Source of the DNA: Phlyctochytrium arcticum
Lineage: Eukaryota > Chytridiomycota > Chytridiomycetes > Chytridiales > Chytridiaceae
Length of the DNA stretch: 30,467 nucleotides
Reading direction: 5' to 3'
Assembly: GCA_025602905.1 (NCBI GenBank)
Contig: JAHLKI010000081.1
Coordinates: forward strand, 1-30,467
Part shown: one piece after another, positions 7,858 through 14,722 of the stretch
How the letters are laid out: each line of letters starts with the position of its first letter
Numbering within the stretch: position 1 is the first letter of the stretch
Made by a program: the position numbers and the translations under genes
The notes under the pieces: generated by a model
What the model was told of the DNA's origin: nothing
Seen by the model: the letters and a program-made list of their open reading frames with translations, nothing else
The model's database searches: none

Positions 7858-8004
7858 CGTGTACATTGTACATTTGTACATTTGAAAAAACGTCGGGGCA
7901 TCCCAAAGTTACCAAATATTTGAGTTCAGCTCTCAACTTGAAAAAAGTCGTTCTTTCGTTCTTTTGCAATTCTATTTTTGATGTACAAATGTACAAATGT
8001 ACAA
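7858..8004. repeat. Inverted arrays of TGTACA/TGTACATT words
   Basis: At 7858-7885 the words read TGTACATTGTACATTTGTAC and onward; at 7981-8004 the reverse complement appears (ATGTACAAATGTACAAATGT). About 95 bp separate them, so a large stem is possible. Further single copies lie near 8061-8077. Each TGTACA is itself a palindrome. Confidence 0.65.
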
Positions 8005-8203
8005 GATAACAGAATAGAGACAAAGAGAGTGGCTAGACTGACGAATGGGTGCAATTTTCTGTGTACATTGAAAGTACATTATGCCGGGGCCAACTCCGAC
8101 ATGTACCTGCATCATCTCAGACGCAAGTGCTGTGGTGAAATAAACTAACATGTTTAATTAAAGCAATATAAGGAGAAGAGATCGTATAAAGTATTTGAGA
8201 CCA

Positions 8204-8461
8204 ATGCCAGCGTCTTCTGTCTGTTACCGGGTCATATTTCGGAATGGTTCCACTCAAGATGCAATTCAAGCACCGTCATTACGACAACTTTCAGTCCAAC
8301 TTGGTATGTCATATGCAACGCTAAAGAATCTGGCTACGGGAGCGCCGAGTCGCTATGACAAACTGCTGGCGGTCGAGGTCCTTCCGTTGGGGACAGTGCC
8401 TTCTAATGTAAGTCCGGGACGCCGACCCCAGGCCTATAAAAGGGCGAGCGATTCCCTCTGA
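8204..8461 (+). CDS. Small protein with possible helix-turn-helix
   Basis: An 85-residue ORF from the first in-frame ATG. Residues about 28-46 (SLRQLSVQLGMSYATLKNL) have the spacing of a helix-turn-helix recognition unit, with G in the turn and T/L in the second helix. The rest is basic and unstructured. A TATA-like CGTATAAAG lies about 20 bp upstream. Its 3' end contains the TATA box of the helicase gene. It could regulate its neighbour or be an N-terminal relic; moderate to low certainty. Confidence 0.4.
   Translation: MPASSVCYRVIFRNGSTQDAIQAPSLRQLSVQLGMSYATLKNLATGAPSRYDKLLAVEVLPLGTVPSNVSPGRRPQAYKRASDSL
8435..8442 (+). promoter_or_regulatory. TATA box of the helicase gene
   Basis: TATAAAAG in a GC-rich surround, 85 bp before the helicase ATG, with a pyrimidine-rich stretch about 25-40 bp downstream suited to transcription initiation. 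It overlaps the end of the upstream small ORF. Confidence 0.55.
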
Positions 8462-8526
8462 GATTTGCTTCGTTTCAACTGCCGAAAAAATATTGGTACT
8501 TAAACAAGTAACAACTCCTATCCAAA

Positions 8527-11019
8527 ATGTTGGAACTTTCCGCCGAACCCATCTCCAGCCTGTTCCGCATTGACAACAACGGGATGCCAACAGTCGCTGC
8601 GCACTTTGAATATGCCAACGAGGCCCACCTGCAACAGCTGATCAAATGTCCCAACCTGGACTCTACCTGGCGCAAGAAGCTCATTGCCTACACCAAGTGC
8701 AATGTCGGTCCCAATCAATTTAGAATCGAATACACTTATTCCAAGTACTCCATCCTCGAGTACGGACGACTCTGGGCTCGCGGCGGCATTGGTTTGCAAA
8801 TGTTCCCAAAGGAGATCCGAGCCTTCCTTGCGTCCGAGTACTATCTGGACATCGATATGGAGAATGCAATGTTCCGTCTCCTAAAATCATTGGCCGAGCA
8901 ATTAAACCTGGACGTTGGAGCATTATGCCCGGAGCTGATCGAGCTTATTGAGAATCGCAAGCAGGTTCTTACTCAACACGGGTTGTCCAAGACCGAAGTG
9001 ATTCGTATGATCTTTACTTCCAACTCCAAGCCGCGCAACACCTTGGTACGAAAGATCCATACTTTTTTCTATGGAGAGGTGGTTCCATTGTTGACAACTG
9101 GACAGTATAATTACTGGTCAACAGTGTGGGAGCATGTCAAGTTACTTCGGCAAAACGACGTACGGGCCAACAAGGAAGGCTGTTTCTTATCTTTGGTCTA
9201 TCAGACGTTCGAGAACCAATGCCTTACTGCTCTTATGGACGACTTAAAGTCTCGGAACTTTGAAGCTCATGTTCCCATCTTTGACGGAGCGTTGGTGCTC
9301 AAGTCTCCCCAATTGGCTGACATACCGGCTATGTTGAAGGACTGCGAAAGCTATGTTCTGAAACGTATCCAACTTGAGGTTGTCTTGTCGCAAAAGAACT
9401 TCTCCATCCCTTCAGAATTTCTCACCCACTGGCATCTTCAAGTCGTTCCGGCTGCTACCTTGCTGACTAAGCGGAAATTTGAGGAAGAAACCAACCCGTG
9501 GGACTCATTTGCTCATACAGCGTGTCGGGATCTAGTGGCAAGCTTGAAAACCACTAATAATGCTGTATCGGAGGTGTTAGCTGCGGAAGTTAGAGGCACT
9601 GTGGTTCCGACCAAAAAGCCTGGTGAATGGCGTCAGTATTTCCCCTTTGAGGGCATCTGGAAGGTCGAGGATATGAATATTATCATGCGTCCAGTCTTCG
9701 ACAAGTTAATTCTGGAAATGGACCAACTGGAGACAATTTGTTGCAATCTCGGCACTACCAAAAAATCAGACCTGTGGGCAGCACGTCGCAAGGTGGCAAA
9801 GAATCTTTCAGATGGAATGGGTTCAACCTCAATCAAGAAGGCGCATTTAGCTGCAACATATGAGCTGTTGTGGGATCCTTCAGTCCTCTTTGACAACAAT
9901 CTCCATCTGTTGCACGGCGCTCAAGCTACTGTGTATGATCTAGACAGTGGCACTTTTCGCCCAGCAGAACCAACAGACCTTTCCACCATGTCCACCGGTC
10001 TTCCGTTACTTCCTTGTGAGCAACACTCTCAGCAGAAGCGTAACACTATCGAGGGCTTCCTCCAGGACATAACACTTGGAAGGCCGGAGTTGATTCAATA
10101 TTTGCTTAACTCCATCGCATCATCACTCCACGGGCAGAACAGGGATCAACAATTCTACTTCTGGCACGGTCGAGGTGGGAATGGCAAAAGTCTCCTTATC
10201 AAGCTGACCCGAAAAGCATTTGGATCGTATGCTGCAAGCATTGCAGCCGCACAGGTCTCCCATCCCAACGTTGATGCTCAACGAGCGAGTCCTGCTCTAA
10301 TGGCCTTGAAGCACAAACGGATAGGATTCTTGACCGAGTTGGAAACACGTGACCTGTATCCGGAGTTTCTCAAAGTTGTCGCTGGTGGAGATCCTCAAAC
10401 TGCACGCCAACTATTCTCAGAGCAGGATGAGTTTTCTCTCTCTTTAACAATTTTCATTGCGCTCTATTCCCTGCCTATTATTCACGACAAGACCGACGGT
10501 TTCTGGCGAAAGCTTGTAATGGTACCTTTTGACGCAAAGTTTGTGGATGAACCCAAGTTACCCAATGAGCGCCTGGCTATTCCTGATTTTGAGGACAAAC
10601 TTCTCGACTGCGCTGACACGTTCTTGGCACTCCTTGTCAAGCAATACACTGAATGTTATCGCAACAAGGGTGTTGGGTCATCTGCACAACCCGATATTGC
10701 AAAACAGTTGCACACCAAATATAGAGTCGACCAAAACATTCCATTGGGCTTTGTTGATAGTTGCATTAACATGTCTAAAAAGGGTATTTTAATAATGGCA
10801 GAGATTGATGACGCATTTGGCAAACATTGTACAGCGCGTGGTGTGGTCAAACGACAGAAGCTAGTTGACGATCTCCACGACCTATTGGACCAGAAACTTC
10901 CACCTTTTAACCAGAAACGACAAGTCTGGTGTTCCGATACAAAGAAGAATGTCAGAGGGTGGAAAGGTGGAATCTTGTGTCCCGATACTGGCGATGACAA
11001 CACTCCAGATAGAATCTAG
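8527..11019 (+). CDS. Polymerase-like (TVpol) / superfamily 3 helicase fusion protein
   Basis: An 830-residue replication protein. The C-terminal half is a D5-type superfamily 3 helicase: Walker A GRGGNGKS (548-555), Walker B RIGFLTELE (598-606), motif C IFIALYSLPII (about 642-652) and the following FWRKLVMVPF segment. The N-terminal half has the arrangement of the transposon-viral polymerase (TVpol) domain of PLVs and virophages, a divergent family A polymerase: motif A YYLDIDMENA (D108, D110), a motif B-like K155 in LSKTEVIRMIF and motif C PIFDGALVL (D253). The polymerase call is by motif order only; a primase-type N-terminus is the alternative. The frame is intact over 2.5 kb, so this is among the best-preserved genes of the element. 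It has its own TATA box. Confidence 0.85.
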   Translation: MLELSAEPISSLFRIDNNGMPTVAAHFEYANEAHLQQLIKCPNLDSTWRKKLIAYTKCNVGPNQFRIEYTYSKYSILEYGRLWARGGIGLQMFPKEIRAFLASEYYLDIDMENAMFRLLKSLAEQLNLDVGALCPELIELIENRKQVLTQHGLSKTEVIRMIFTSNSKPRNTLVRKIHTFFYGEVVPLLTTGQYNYWSTVWEHVKLLRQNDVRANKEGCFLSLVYQTFENQCLTALMDDLKSRNFEAHVPIFDGALVLKSPQLADIPAMLKDCESYVLKRIQLEVVLSQKNFSIPSEFLTHWHLQVVPAATLLTKRKFEEETNPWDSFAHTACRDLVASLKTTNNAVSEVLAAEVRGTVVPTKKPGEWRQYFPFEGIWKVEDMNIIMRPVFDKLILEMDQLETICCNLGTTKKSDLWAARRKVAKNLSDGMGSTSIKKAHLAATYELLWDPSVLFDNNLHLLHGAQATVYDLDSGTFRPAEPTDLSTMSTGLPLLPCEQHSQQKRNTIEGFLQDITLGRPELIQYLLNSIASSLHGQNRDQQFYFWHGRGGNGKSLLIKLTRKAFGSYAASIAAAQVSHPNVDAQRASPALMALKHKRIGFLTELETRDLYPEFLKVVAGGDPQTARQLFSEQDEFSLSLTIFIALYSLPIIHDKTDGFWRKLVMVPFDAKFVDEPKLPNERLAIPDFEDKLLDCADTFLALLVKQYTECYRNKGVGSSAQPDIAKQLHTKYRVDQNIPLGFVDSCINMSKKGILIMAEIDDAFGKHCTARGVVKRQKLVDDLHDLLDQKLPPFNQKRQVWCSDTKKNVRGWKGGILCPDTGDDNTPDRI

Positions 11020-11521
11020 CTATATTATAGCCATAAAAAAAGTACCGATTGTCGACTTTTATTAGTAATTTGTATGTTTTCATATATAAAATCTTTGATT
11101 CTAGCCTTCTAGCCATTCTATCCAGTTTTGAAGGGTTGTAATAAGAGAAAAACTTGGAAAAGTTCACTCACAGCTGCCTCGAAAGAAGATACAGGATTTT
11201 GTTATTGGCCACATCGAAAAAGTGACTAGGTTGCCGAGAAGGCTAAGTCACCATATCCAGTTGAAAGCGGGTCAGAAACGGATGAGTTACTAGTAGAATA
11301 GTGTCGAGTGAAAGCTGAATTGTGATGCTGACAAGGCTAGGCTTGTATCCTCTTTGCAATTGAGGGATGTGTGAAAGACTCGAACATGGAGCACGTGACT
11401 TGTCATCGAGACCGAGACCGCGACAAAGGATACGGTTGACCGCGACAAGATGATGCGGCATTGATGCCAAACTTTTTCATTACCTTTGTTACATAGAAGA
11501 GAAACCCATAGACCCTTTTGA
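11020..11521. other. Intergenic region after the helicase gene
   Basis: No supported gene. The first 80 bp are AT-rich and could hold polyadenylation signals (CCATAAAAAAAG near 11030, ATATATAAAATC near 11083). The remainder has antisense ORFs without protein-like character. Confidence 0.4.
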
Positions 11522-11701
11522 ATGGAGCAAGGACATAGTAGCCAGTGGCAGGATATATTCAATAGTGTATTACAAGATTTCGAGAAAGGAACCCTTATGT
11601 ATAGTGGCAAAGGAGGTGTACAGGTAAAAGTGACGAGTCCTAATCAAGCTTATGCTATGGCTCACAACATAGCAAATCGACGAACAACGCAAAAGAAATG
11701 A
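11522..11701 (+). CDS. Small hypothetical protein, 59 residues
   Basis: A short ORF with balanced, protein-like composition: MEQGHSSQWQDIFNSVLQDF at the start, then a glycine turn (SGKGG), a beta-like VQVKVTS and a helical PNQAYAMAHNIANRR end. Small proteins of this kind are frequent between replication and capsid genes of PLVs, but I recognise no family. Same strand as the helicase and the capsid gene. Confidence 0.4.
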   Translation: MEQGHSSQWQDIFNSVLQDFEKGTLMYSGKGGVQVKVTSPNQAYAMAHNIANRRTTQKK

Positions 11702-11752
11702 GGTGAAACCCCTCCGTGCATCAACCCCAAAGTCTCGAAAGTGTCTTGAGTT

Positions 11753-11945
11753 TTACGCCTGTGGCTGTGTGTCAGATTCTGTGTCAGACTCGTCCTTGAC
11801 ATCGAGGATATTGAAAACTTTCGTGAAGTCTTGCTGTTCTTTCCTATTGATGTAACTGTAGGCACCGGACGTGGTATTTGACCCACGGGATTTCAGTTTG
11901 GCAGTCCTTGCAAAGTCTTGTTTTTGGGTTGGGTTTACGTGGCAT
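11753..11945 (-). pseudogene. Small basic-to-acidic protein split by an A-run frameshift (candidate)
   Basis: An ATG (MPRKPNPK) opens 40 bp after a TATA box. In the ATG frame the ORF soon stops, but one base further, beyond a run of five A, the sequence continues as QDFARTAKLKSRGS and on to a helical INRKEQQDFTKVFNILD and an acidic DESDTESDT tail, with TAA at 11753-11755. Skipping one A gives an ORF of about 62 codons. In the unshifted frame the short product has a CKDC...HVRC pattern, so that reading cannot be excluded. It may be another decayed small viral gene. Confidence 0.35.
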
Positions 11946-11984
11946 CTTGAAGTCTGAGGGGAACAGTCTCTAAGGCAAGGTACC

Positions 11985-11993
11985 CTTTATATA
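11985..11993 (-). promoter_or_regulatory. TATA box on the minus strand
   Basis: TATATAAAG read on the minus strand, 40 bp before the ATG of the small frameshifted gene and next to the right arm of the long inverted repeat. Confidence 0.4.
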
Positions 11994-12010
11994 CTTGGGG
12001 CCGAAGCCGG

Positions 12011-12062
12011 AAAGTTTGCAACGAGTTTATCGATAACACCGTTGGCATTCTGGCCGCCCGTA
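12011..12062 (-). repeat. Right arm of the ~52-bp inverted repeat
   Basis: The inverted counterpart of 7740-7793, with a few substitutions and a small indel; it contains one TTATCGATAA at 12027-12036. Confidence 0.75.
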
Positions 12063-12117
12063 CGGAAAATAAATGTTTTGTGATGTTGCAGCATTTCTGG
12101 TGCTTTCCAGCTGCTTT

Positions 12118-12129
12118 GTTATCGATAAC
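12118..12129. repeat. 12-bp palindrome GTTATCGATAAC
   Basis: A perfect palindrome preceded by CCAGCTGCTTT, which resembles the CCAGCTTTTT before the 7768 copy. It lies at the edge of the minisatellite upstream of the coiled-coil gene. Confidence 0.6.
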
Positions 12130-12290
12130 AACGTGAAAGCAACCAAAAGAAACCAAAGACACCAAAAAGAAACCAAAGATTCCAAAAAGAAACCAAAGAA
12201 TCCAACAAGAAACCAAAGATTCCAACAAGAAACCATAACAACGTGAAAGCAACCAAAAGAAACCAAAGACACCGAAAAGAAACCAACTGC
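12126..12290 (+). repeat. AAACCAAAGA(T/C) minisatellite with a 110-bp higher-order repeat
   Basis: Tandem units of about 19 bp of the type AAGAAACCAAAGATTCCAA. A block starting AACAACGTGAAAGCAACCAA recurs 110 bp later (12127 and 12237), so the array itself has been partly duplicated. It ends about 80 bp before the ATG of the coiled-coil gene. Confidence 0.75.
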
Positions 12291-12368
12291 GCAGCAACCG
12301 TTCACAAATGTTGCTTCGTTCAAGATGTACTTTTTTTTTGGTTCAGCATAAGACAGAGATCGTACGAT

Positions 12369-12863
12369 ATGGACCCCCACAGTACCATTGCAGAGCCAGA
12401 CGAACTTGTCACGGAGCCAAATACGGAACCGGAAAGCCAACCTGATGTTGATGTTGCCAAGGTTGATGTCGAAATTGCTACGAAGCCACGTGCATCTCGA
12501 ACGCCGAAACAGATTGAGGCCCAGAGGCGAGCAACCAAAAAGCGAGCAAAGAATCTGAGGAAGATGGCCGAACAGCGAAAAGTCCAGGAGGAAAAGTTGA
12601 AGCTTGAAGAAGCAAAAGCTTTACTAAAACGGTCTCGGGAAGAAAAACGAAAACTGAGGGAAGAGAAACAGCTTGCATCACTAGCCAAGAAGCCAAAGCC
12701 AATGCCAAAGGAGAAACCAAAGCCCGAAAGAGCAAAAACATTCGAAGCTGAAAAGGTTCAGCCTCTGTACGAAAGTGATGCAAGTACTGATGGAGGTTTG
12801 GAGTCAGACAATGCCGAGCCCAAAACGTACACGGTTCAATTTAAAGACATATACGGGTATTAA
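12369..12863 (+). CDS. Highly charged basic coiled-coil protein
   Basis: A protein of 164 residues, taking the ATG at 12369 (MDPHSTIAEPDELVTEP); the frame runs further upstream only through the minisatellite. It has an acidic N-terminus, a long Lys/Arg/Glu-rich helix (residues about 50-105) with coiled-coil spacing, a proline-lysine stretch (KKPKPMPKEKPKPERAK) and an acidic tail. It directly precedes the capsid gene, with only about 55 bp and a T-run between them. A structural or DNA-condensing role in the virion is conceivable, but nothing in the sequence fixes it. Confidence 0.6.
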   Translation: MDPHSTIAEPDELVTEPNTEPESQPDVDVAKVDVEIATKPRASRTPKQIEAQRRATKKRAKNLRKMAEQRKVQEEKLKLEEAKALLKRSREEKRKLREEKQLASLAKKPKPMPKEKPKPERAKTFEAEKVQPLYESDASTDGGLESDNAEPKTYTVQFKDIYGY

Positions 12864-12917
12864 CGTTCCCGATACTGATCTTTTTTTTTCTAAGGATAAG
12901 CATTAAACTCTTTGAGA

Positions 12918-13402
12918 ATGGGCGAAATCGAGATCCCTCGTAATTGGTTGGTGAATACTAGAACGTTCGCTCAACCATATTCGAACCCACGCGGAGAGGG
13001 TATTTCCACCTATGTTCCAATTGGTCAATCGACATACTCGACTAAGAGTGGAAAACTTACCCCGATTAAACTAACTCTTGAGTCTAGCGCGCAGAGCCTA
13101 TACTTGCAAAATTTGCTGATATCCGCAAATGTGACCGCTCTCAATGTGGGGGTACCCGTGTCTGGGCTAACAAACAGCTACTTAGGCCTAGATAGCTGCA
13201 TTCAGAGTTTGGTGGTCAAGGCTGGCGGCGAGGTGGTGCAGTCTATCAGTAACTATCCAGCATACGCCGCGCTGATCTATAAAAATCTGAACAAAGGGAT
13301 GAAAAGCATACTCAGTAGTTGCTCTGGCTATGGAAAGACCAATTTGTTTGCTACCACCTCGACCCGAAAGTATGTAACCCACCCTTTGATAGGTTTTTTC
13401 CA
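12918..13402 (+). pseudogene. N-terminal part of a probable double-jelly-roll major capsid protein
   Basis: About 160 codons from the ATG at 12918 (the frame also has a TTG two codons earlier). The pattern is that of PLV/Polinton major capsid N-termini: an asparagine-rich start, then beta-strands with IKLTLESSAQSLYLQNLLI, then LDSCIQSLVVKAGGEVVQSI followed by NYPAYAALIY, where capsid proteins have a conserved strand, glycine turn and Y-rich helix. Family members are about 500-650 residues, so at least two thirds are missing. The frame loses protein character after about 13400, where the Helitron-linked accessory ORF begins, and no C-terminal part was found right of the Helitron. Confidence 0.6.
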
Positions 13403-14051
13403 TCCCATTGGGGGTGGCAACTCCAGAGGACGACGAACTTGGCGAAGAGAGAGAGGTGGAAGAGGTTGCGGTTGCAACCGGCCCGGTAGGCTTCCGGCCC
13501 CAAATGTTCGCAGCTTTAGAGGAAACAGCGGTGGTTGAGGTTGAGGCCAGCTTTCCGGTGCCGCCGTTAGTGTAAAAGTTGGTGAAGGCGATTTCCCCGA
13601 GAGAAATCAGCTCACCGACCACCTCGACAACGGTATTTTGGCGGAGAACATTGGCTCTTGGTCCCCAACCTCCGGGATGGGTAACTGTGACGGGCCTGAA
13701 GGACTCAACGTTGTTTCGATAGACGCGGAATAACACCTTAGCGGACTCCTTCTGCGTGGAGTGTACGAGTCCGGTGCAACAAACTTGTGCAGGGAAAGGT
13801 TCAGCATCGTCGTGGAGGCGGTGGAGAGTATAGATTTGTAATTCGTCAGTTGTGGGATCGAGGACCGCGGCAACACAGAAGTAGCAGGCATCGAGGACAG
13901 GTTCTTCGATACGGTTTTGCTTAACCCACACGGATGCGGGGAGATGGAGTATGTCGCCACCTACGATGGGGACCACGAGTTGGACATCGAACTTGTACTT
14001 GTCCAACGGAGTAAGCTCGACGACTTTGACGATTGAAGTGATGATGAGCAT
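13188..14051 (-). CDS. Helitron-linked accessory protein, possibly OB-fold (3' end uncertain)
   Basis: A 287-codon ORF. The first about 190 residues look like a real beta-rich protein: KVVELTPLDKYKFDVQLVVP, later LQIYTLHRLHDD, a PGGWGPRANVLRQNTVVEVV segment and GELISLGEIAFTNFY. This alternation, ending in a strand-glycine-leucine unit, suggests an OB-type barrel, and ssDNA-binding proteins are known Helitron cargo; this is inference. A Thr/Ser/Ala-rich linker follows (TSSTSLSSPSSSSSG). The last about 70 codons run antisense through the capsid fragment and are probably not native, so the gene is likely truncated at the element border or its true 3' exon is missing. It is divergent from RepHel. 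Confidence 0.55.
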   Translation of the reverse strand: MLIITSIVKVVELTPLDKYKFDVQLVVPIVGGDILHLPASVWVKQNRIEEPVLDACYFCVAAVLDPTTDELQIYTLHRLHDDAEPFPAQVCCTGLVHSTQKESAKVLFRVYRNNVESFRPVTVTHPGGWGPRANVLRQNTVVEVVGELISLGEIAFTNFYTNGGTGKLASTSTTAVSSKAANIWGRKPTGPVATATSSTSLSSPSSSSSGVATPNGMEKTYQRVGYILSGRGGSKQIGLSIARATTEYAFHPFVQIFIDQRGVCWIVTDRLHHLAASLDHQTLNAAI

Positions 14052-14722
14052 TATGATGGCGTTGACGGTATGGAAGAGGGAGAAGGGAGTTTGGAATGGC
14101 GCTCTTTATGTAGTGAGAGAGGGAGAGGGGCGGAGATAGCAGAATCGGTTTGAACGACCTACAAAGCCCAATGGGTAAGAAGGGAAATGCAATGTTTGGC
14201 CAAGGTCGCTATGTCCAATCTATTATTGGGGAGGACATGTGAGCACAAACATGAACAAACAGCACAGAACGGTCTGGAATGGAGCGGATCCTCATAAGAT
14301 AGAGGCCATTACAGCCTTCGGCCAATGGTCCCATTGTAGGCAGGAGGGGAAATGCAAGTTTTGCAAAGGTTACATTGTCGACTGATCTTAATTGAAACGA
14401 AAGTGACTATTTACGGCAAGAGCCACGGATGCAAATTAAGGTTGTTTTTCGTCACAAATAATGAAGCAAACAAGTAACAAGCAGCAAAATATGGTAAGAT
14501 AAACCTTAAAAAAATGGCAGGTACGAGCTGGAACACCAGAGATCATGAATAAGATCGAATATATAAGAGGAATATAAATATGAATGCCCTTGTGGAGTAC
14601 TGTAAGATTGGAAGAGGTACAGAAAGGCCCCATAATTGATACAATTGACATAAGTAGCTGTTATTGCAAGGACGATACAGTGAAGACAACGTAATAAACA
14701 ATAAGTAAATCGGTTAAGCAGA
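14052..14722. other. Divergent intergenic region within the Helitron
   Basis: No supported gene on either strand. It separates the minus-strand accessory gene from RepHel and presumably holds both promoters; a weak CATAAAG lies before the accessory gene. Two loosely similar stretches around CCAATGG/CCCATTG with GGAAATGCAA occur at about 14168-14200 and 14325-14365. Confidence 0.4.

Larger units (their letters stand above)
7550..8203. other. Repeat-rich intergenic region
   Basis: No supported gene; the short ORFs here are built from repeats. It contains a TATA-like CATAAAAGG near 7654, the left arm of a long-range inverted repeat (7740-7793), GAAACTTTTGAAACTTT direct repeats near 7825, and an inverted pair of TGTACA arrays (7858-7885 and 7981-8004). 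Confidence 0.5.
1644..13402. mobile_element. Endogenous Polinton-like-virus-type element (decaying)
   Basis: Gathers the integrases, packaging ATPase, capsid-type proteins, polymerase-like/S3 helicase and small ORFs between the left Gypsy LTR and the Helitron. Shared TTATCGATAA-type palindromes support common origin. Terminal inverted repeats were not identified, so both limits are approximate; the left limit is the first related ORF and the right limit is where the capsid gene breaks off. Confidence 0.7.

Noticed and set aside
7554..8023. Minus-strand ORFs of 94-115 codons between capsid and helicase genes
   Set aside because: They are built from the TGTACA, GAAACTTT and inverted-repeat sequences and have no protein-like pattern.
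11243..11610. Minus-strand ORFs of 75-106 codons after the helicase gene
   Set aside because: Cysteine- and serine-rich translations without pattern; one overlaps the better plus-strand candidate at 11522.
12126..12290. Possible CRISPR array
   Set aside because: Units of about 19 bp are contiguous with no unique spacers, in a eukaryotic setting.
12027..12440. Minus-strand ORFs of 120-137 codons with repeated Phe-Gly-Phe segments
   Set aside because: They are the antisense reading of the AAACCAAAGA minisatellite, not a membrane protein.
1644..13402. Protein-primed family B polymerase or adenain-type protease of a canonical Maverick
   Set aside because: I looked for polymerase motifs such as DTD/YCDTDS-like signatures and a catalytic His-Asp-Cys protease in the frames and found neither.
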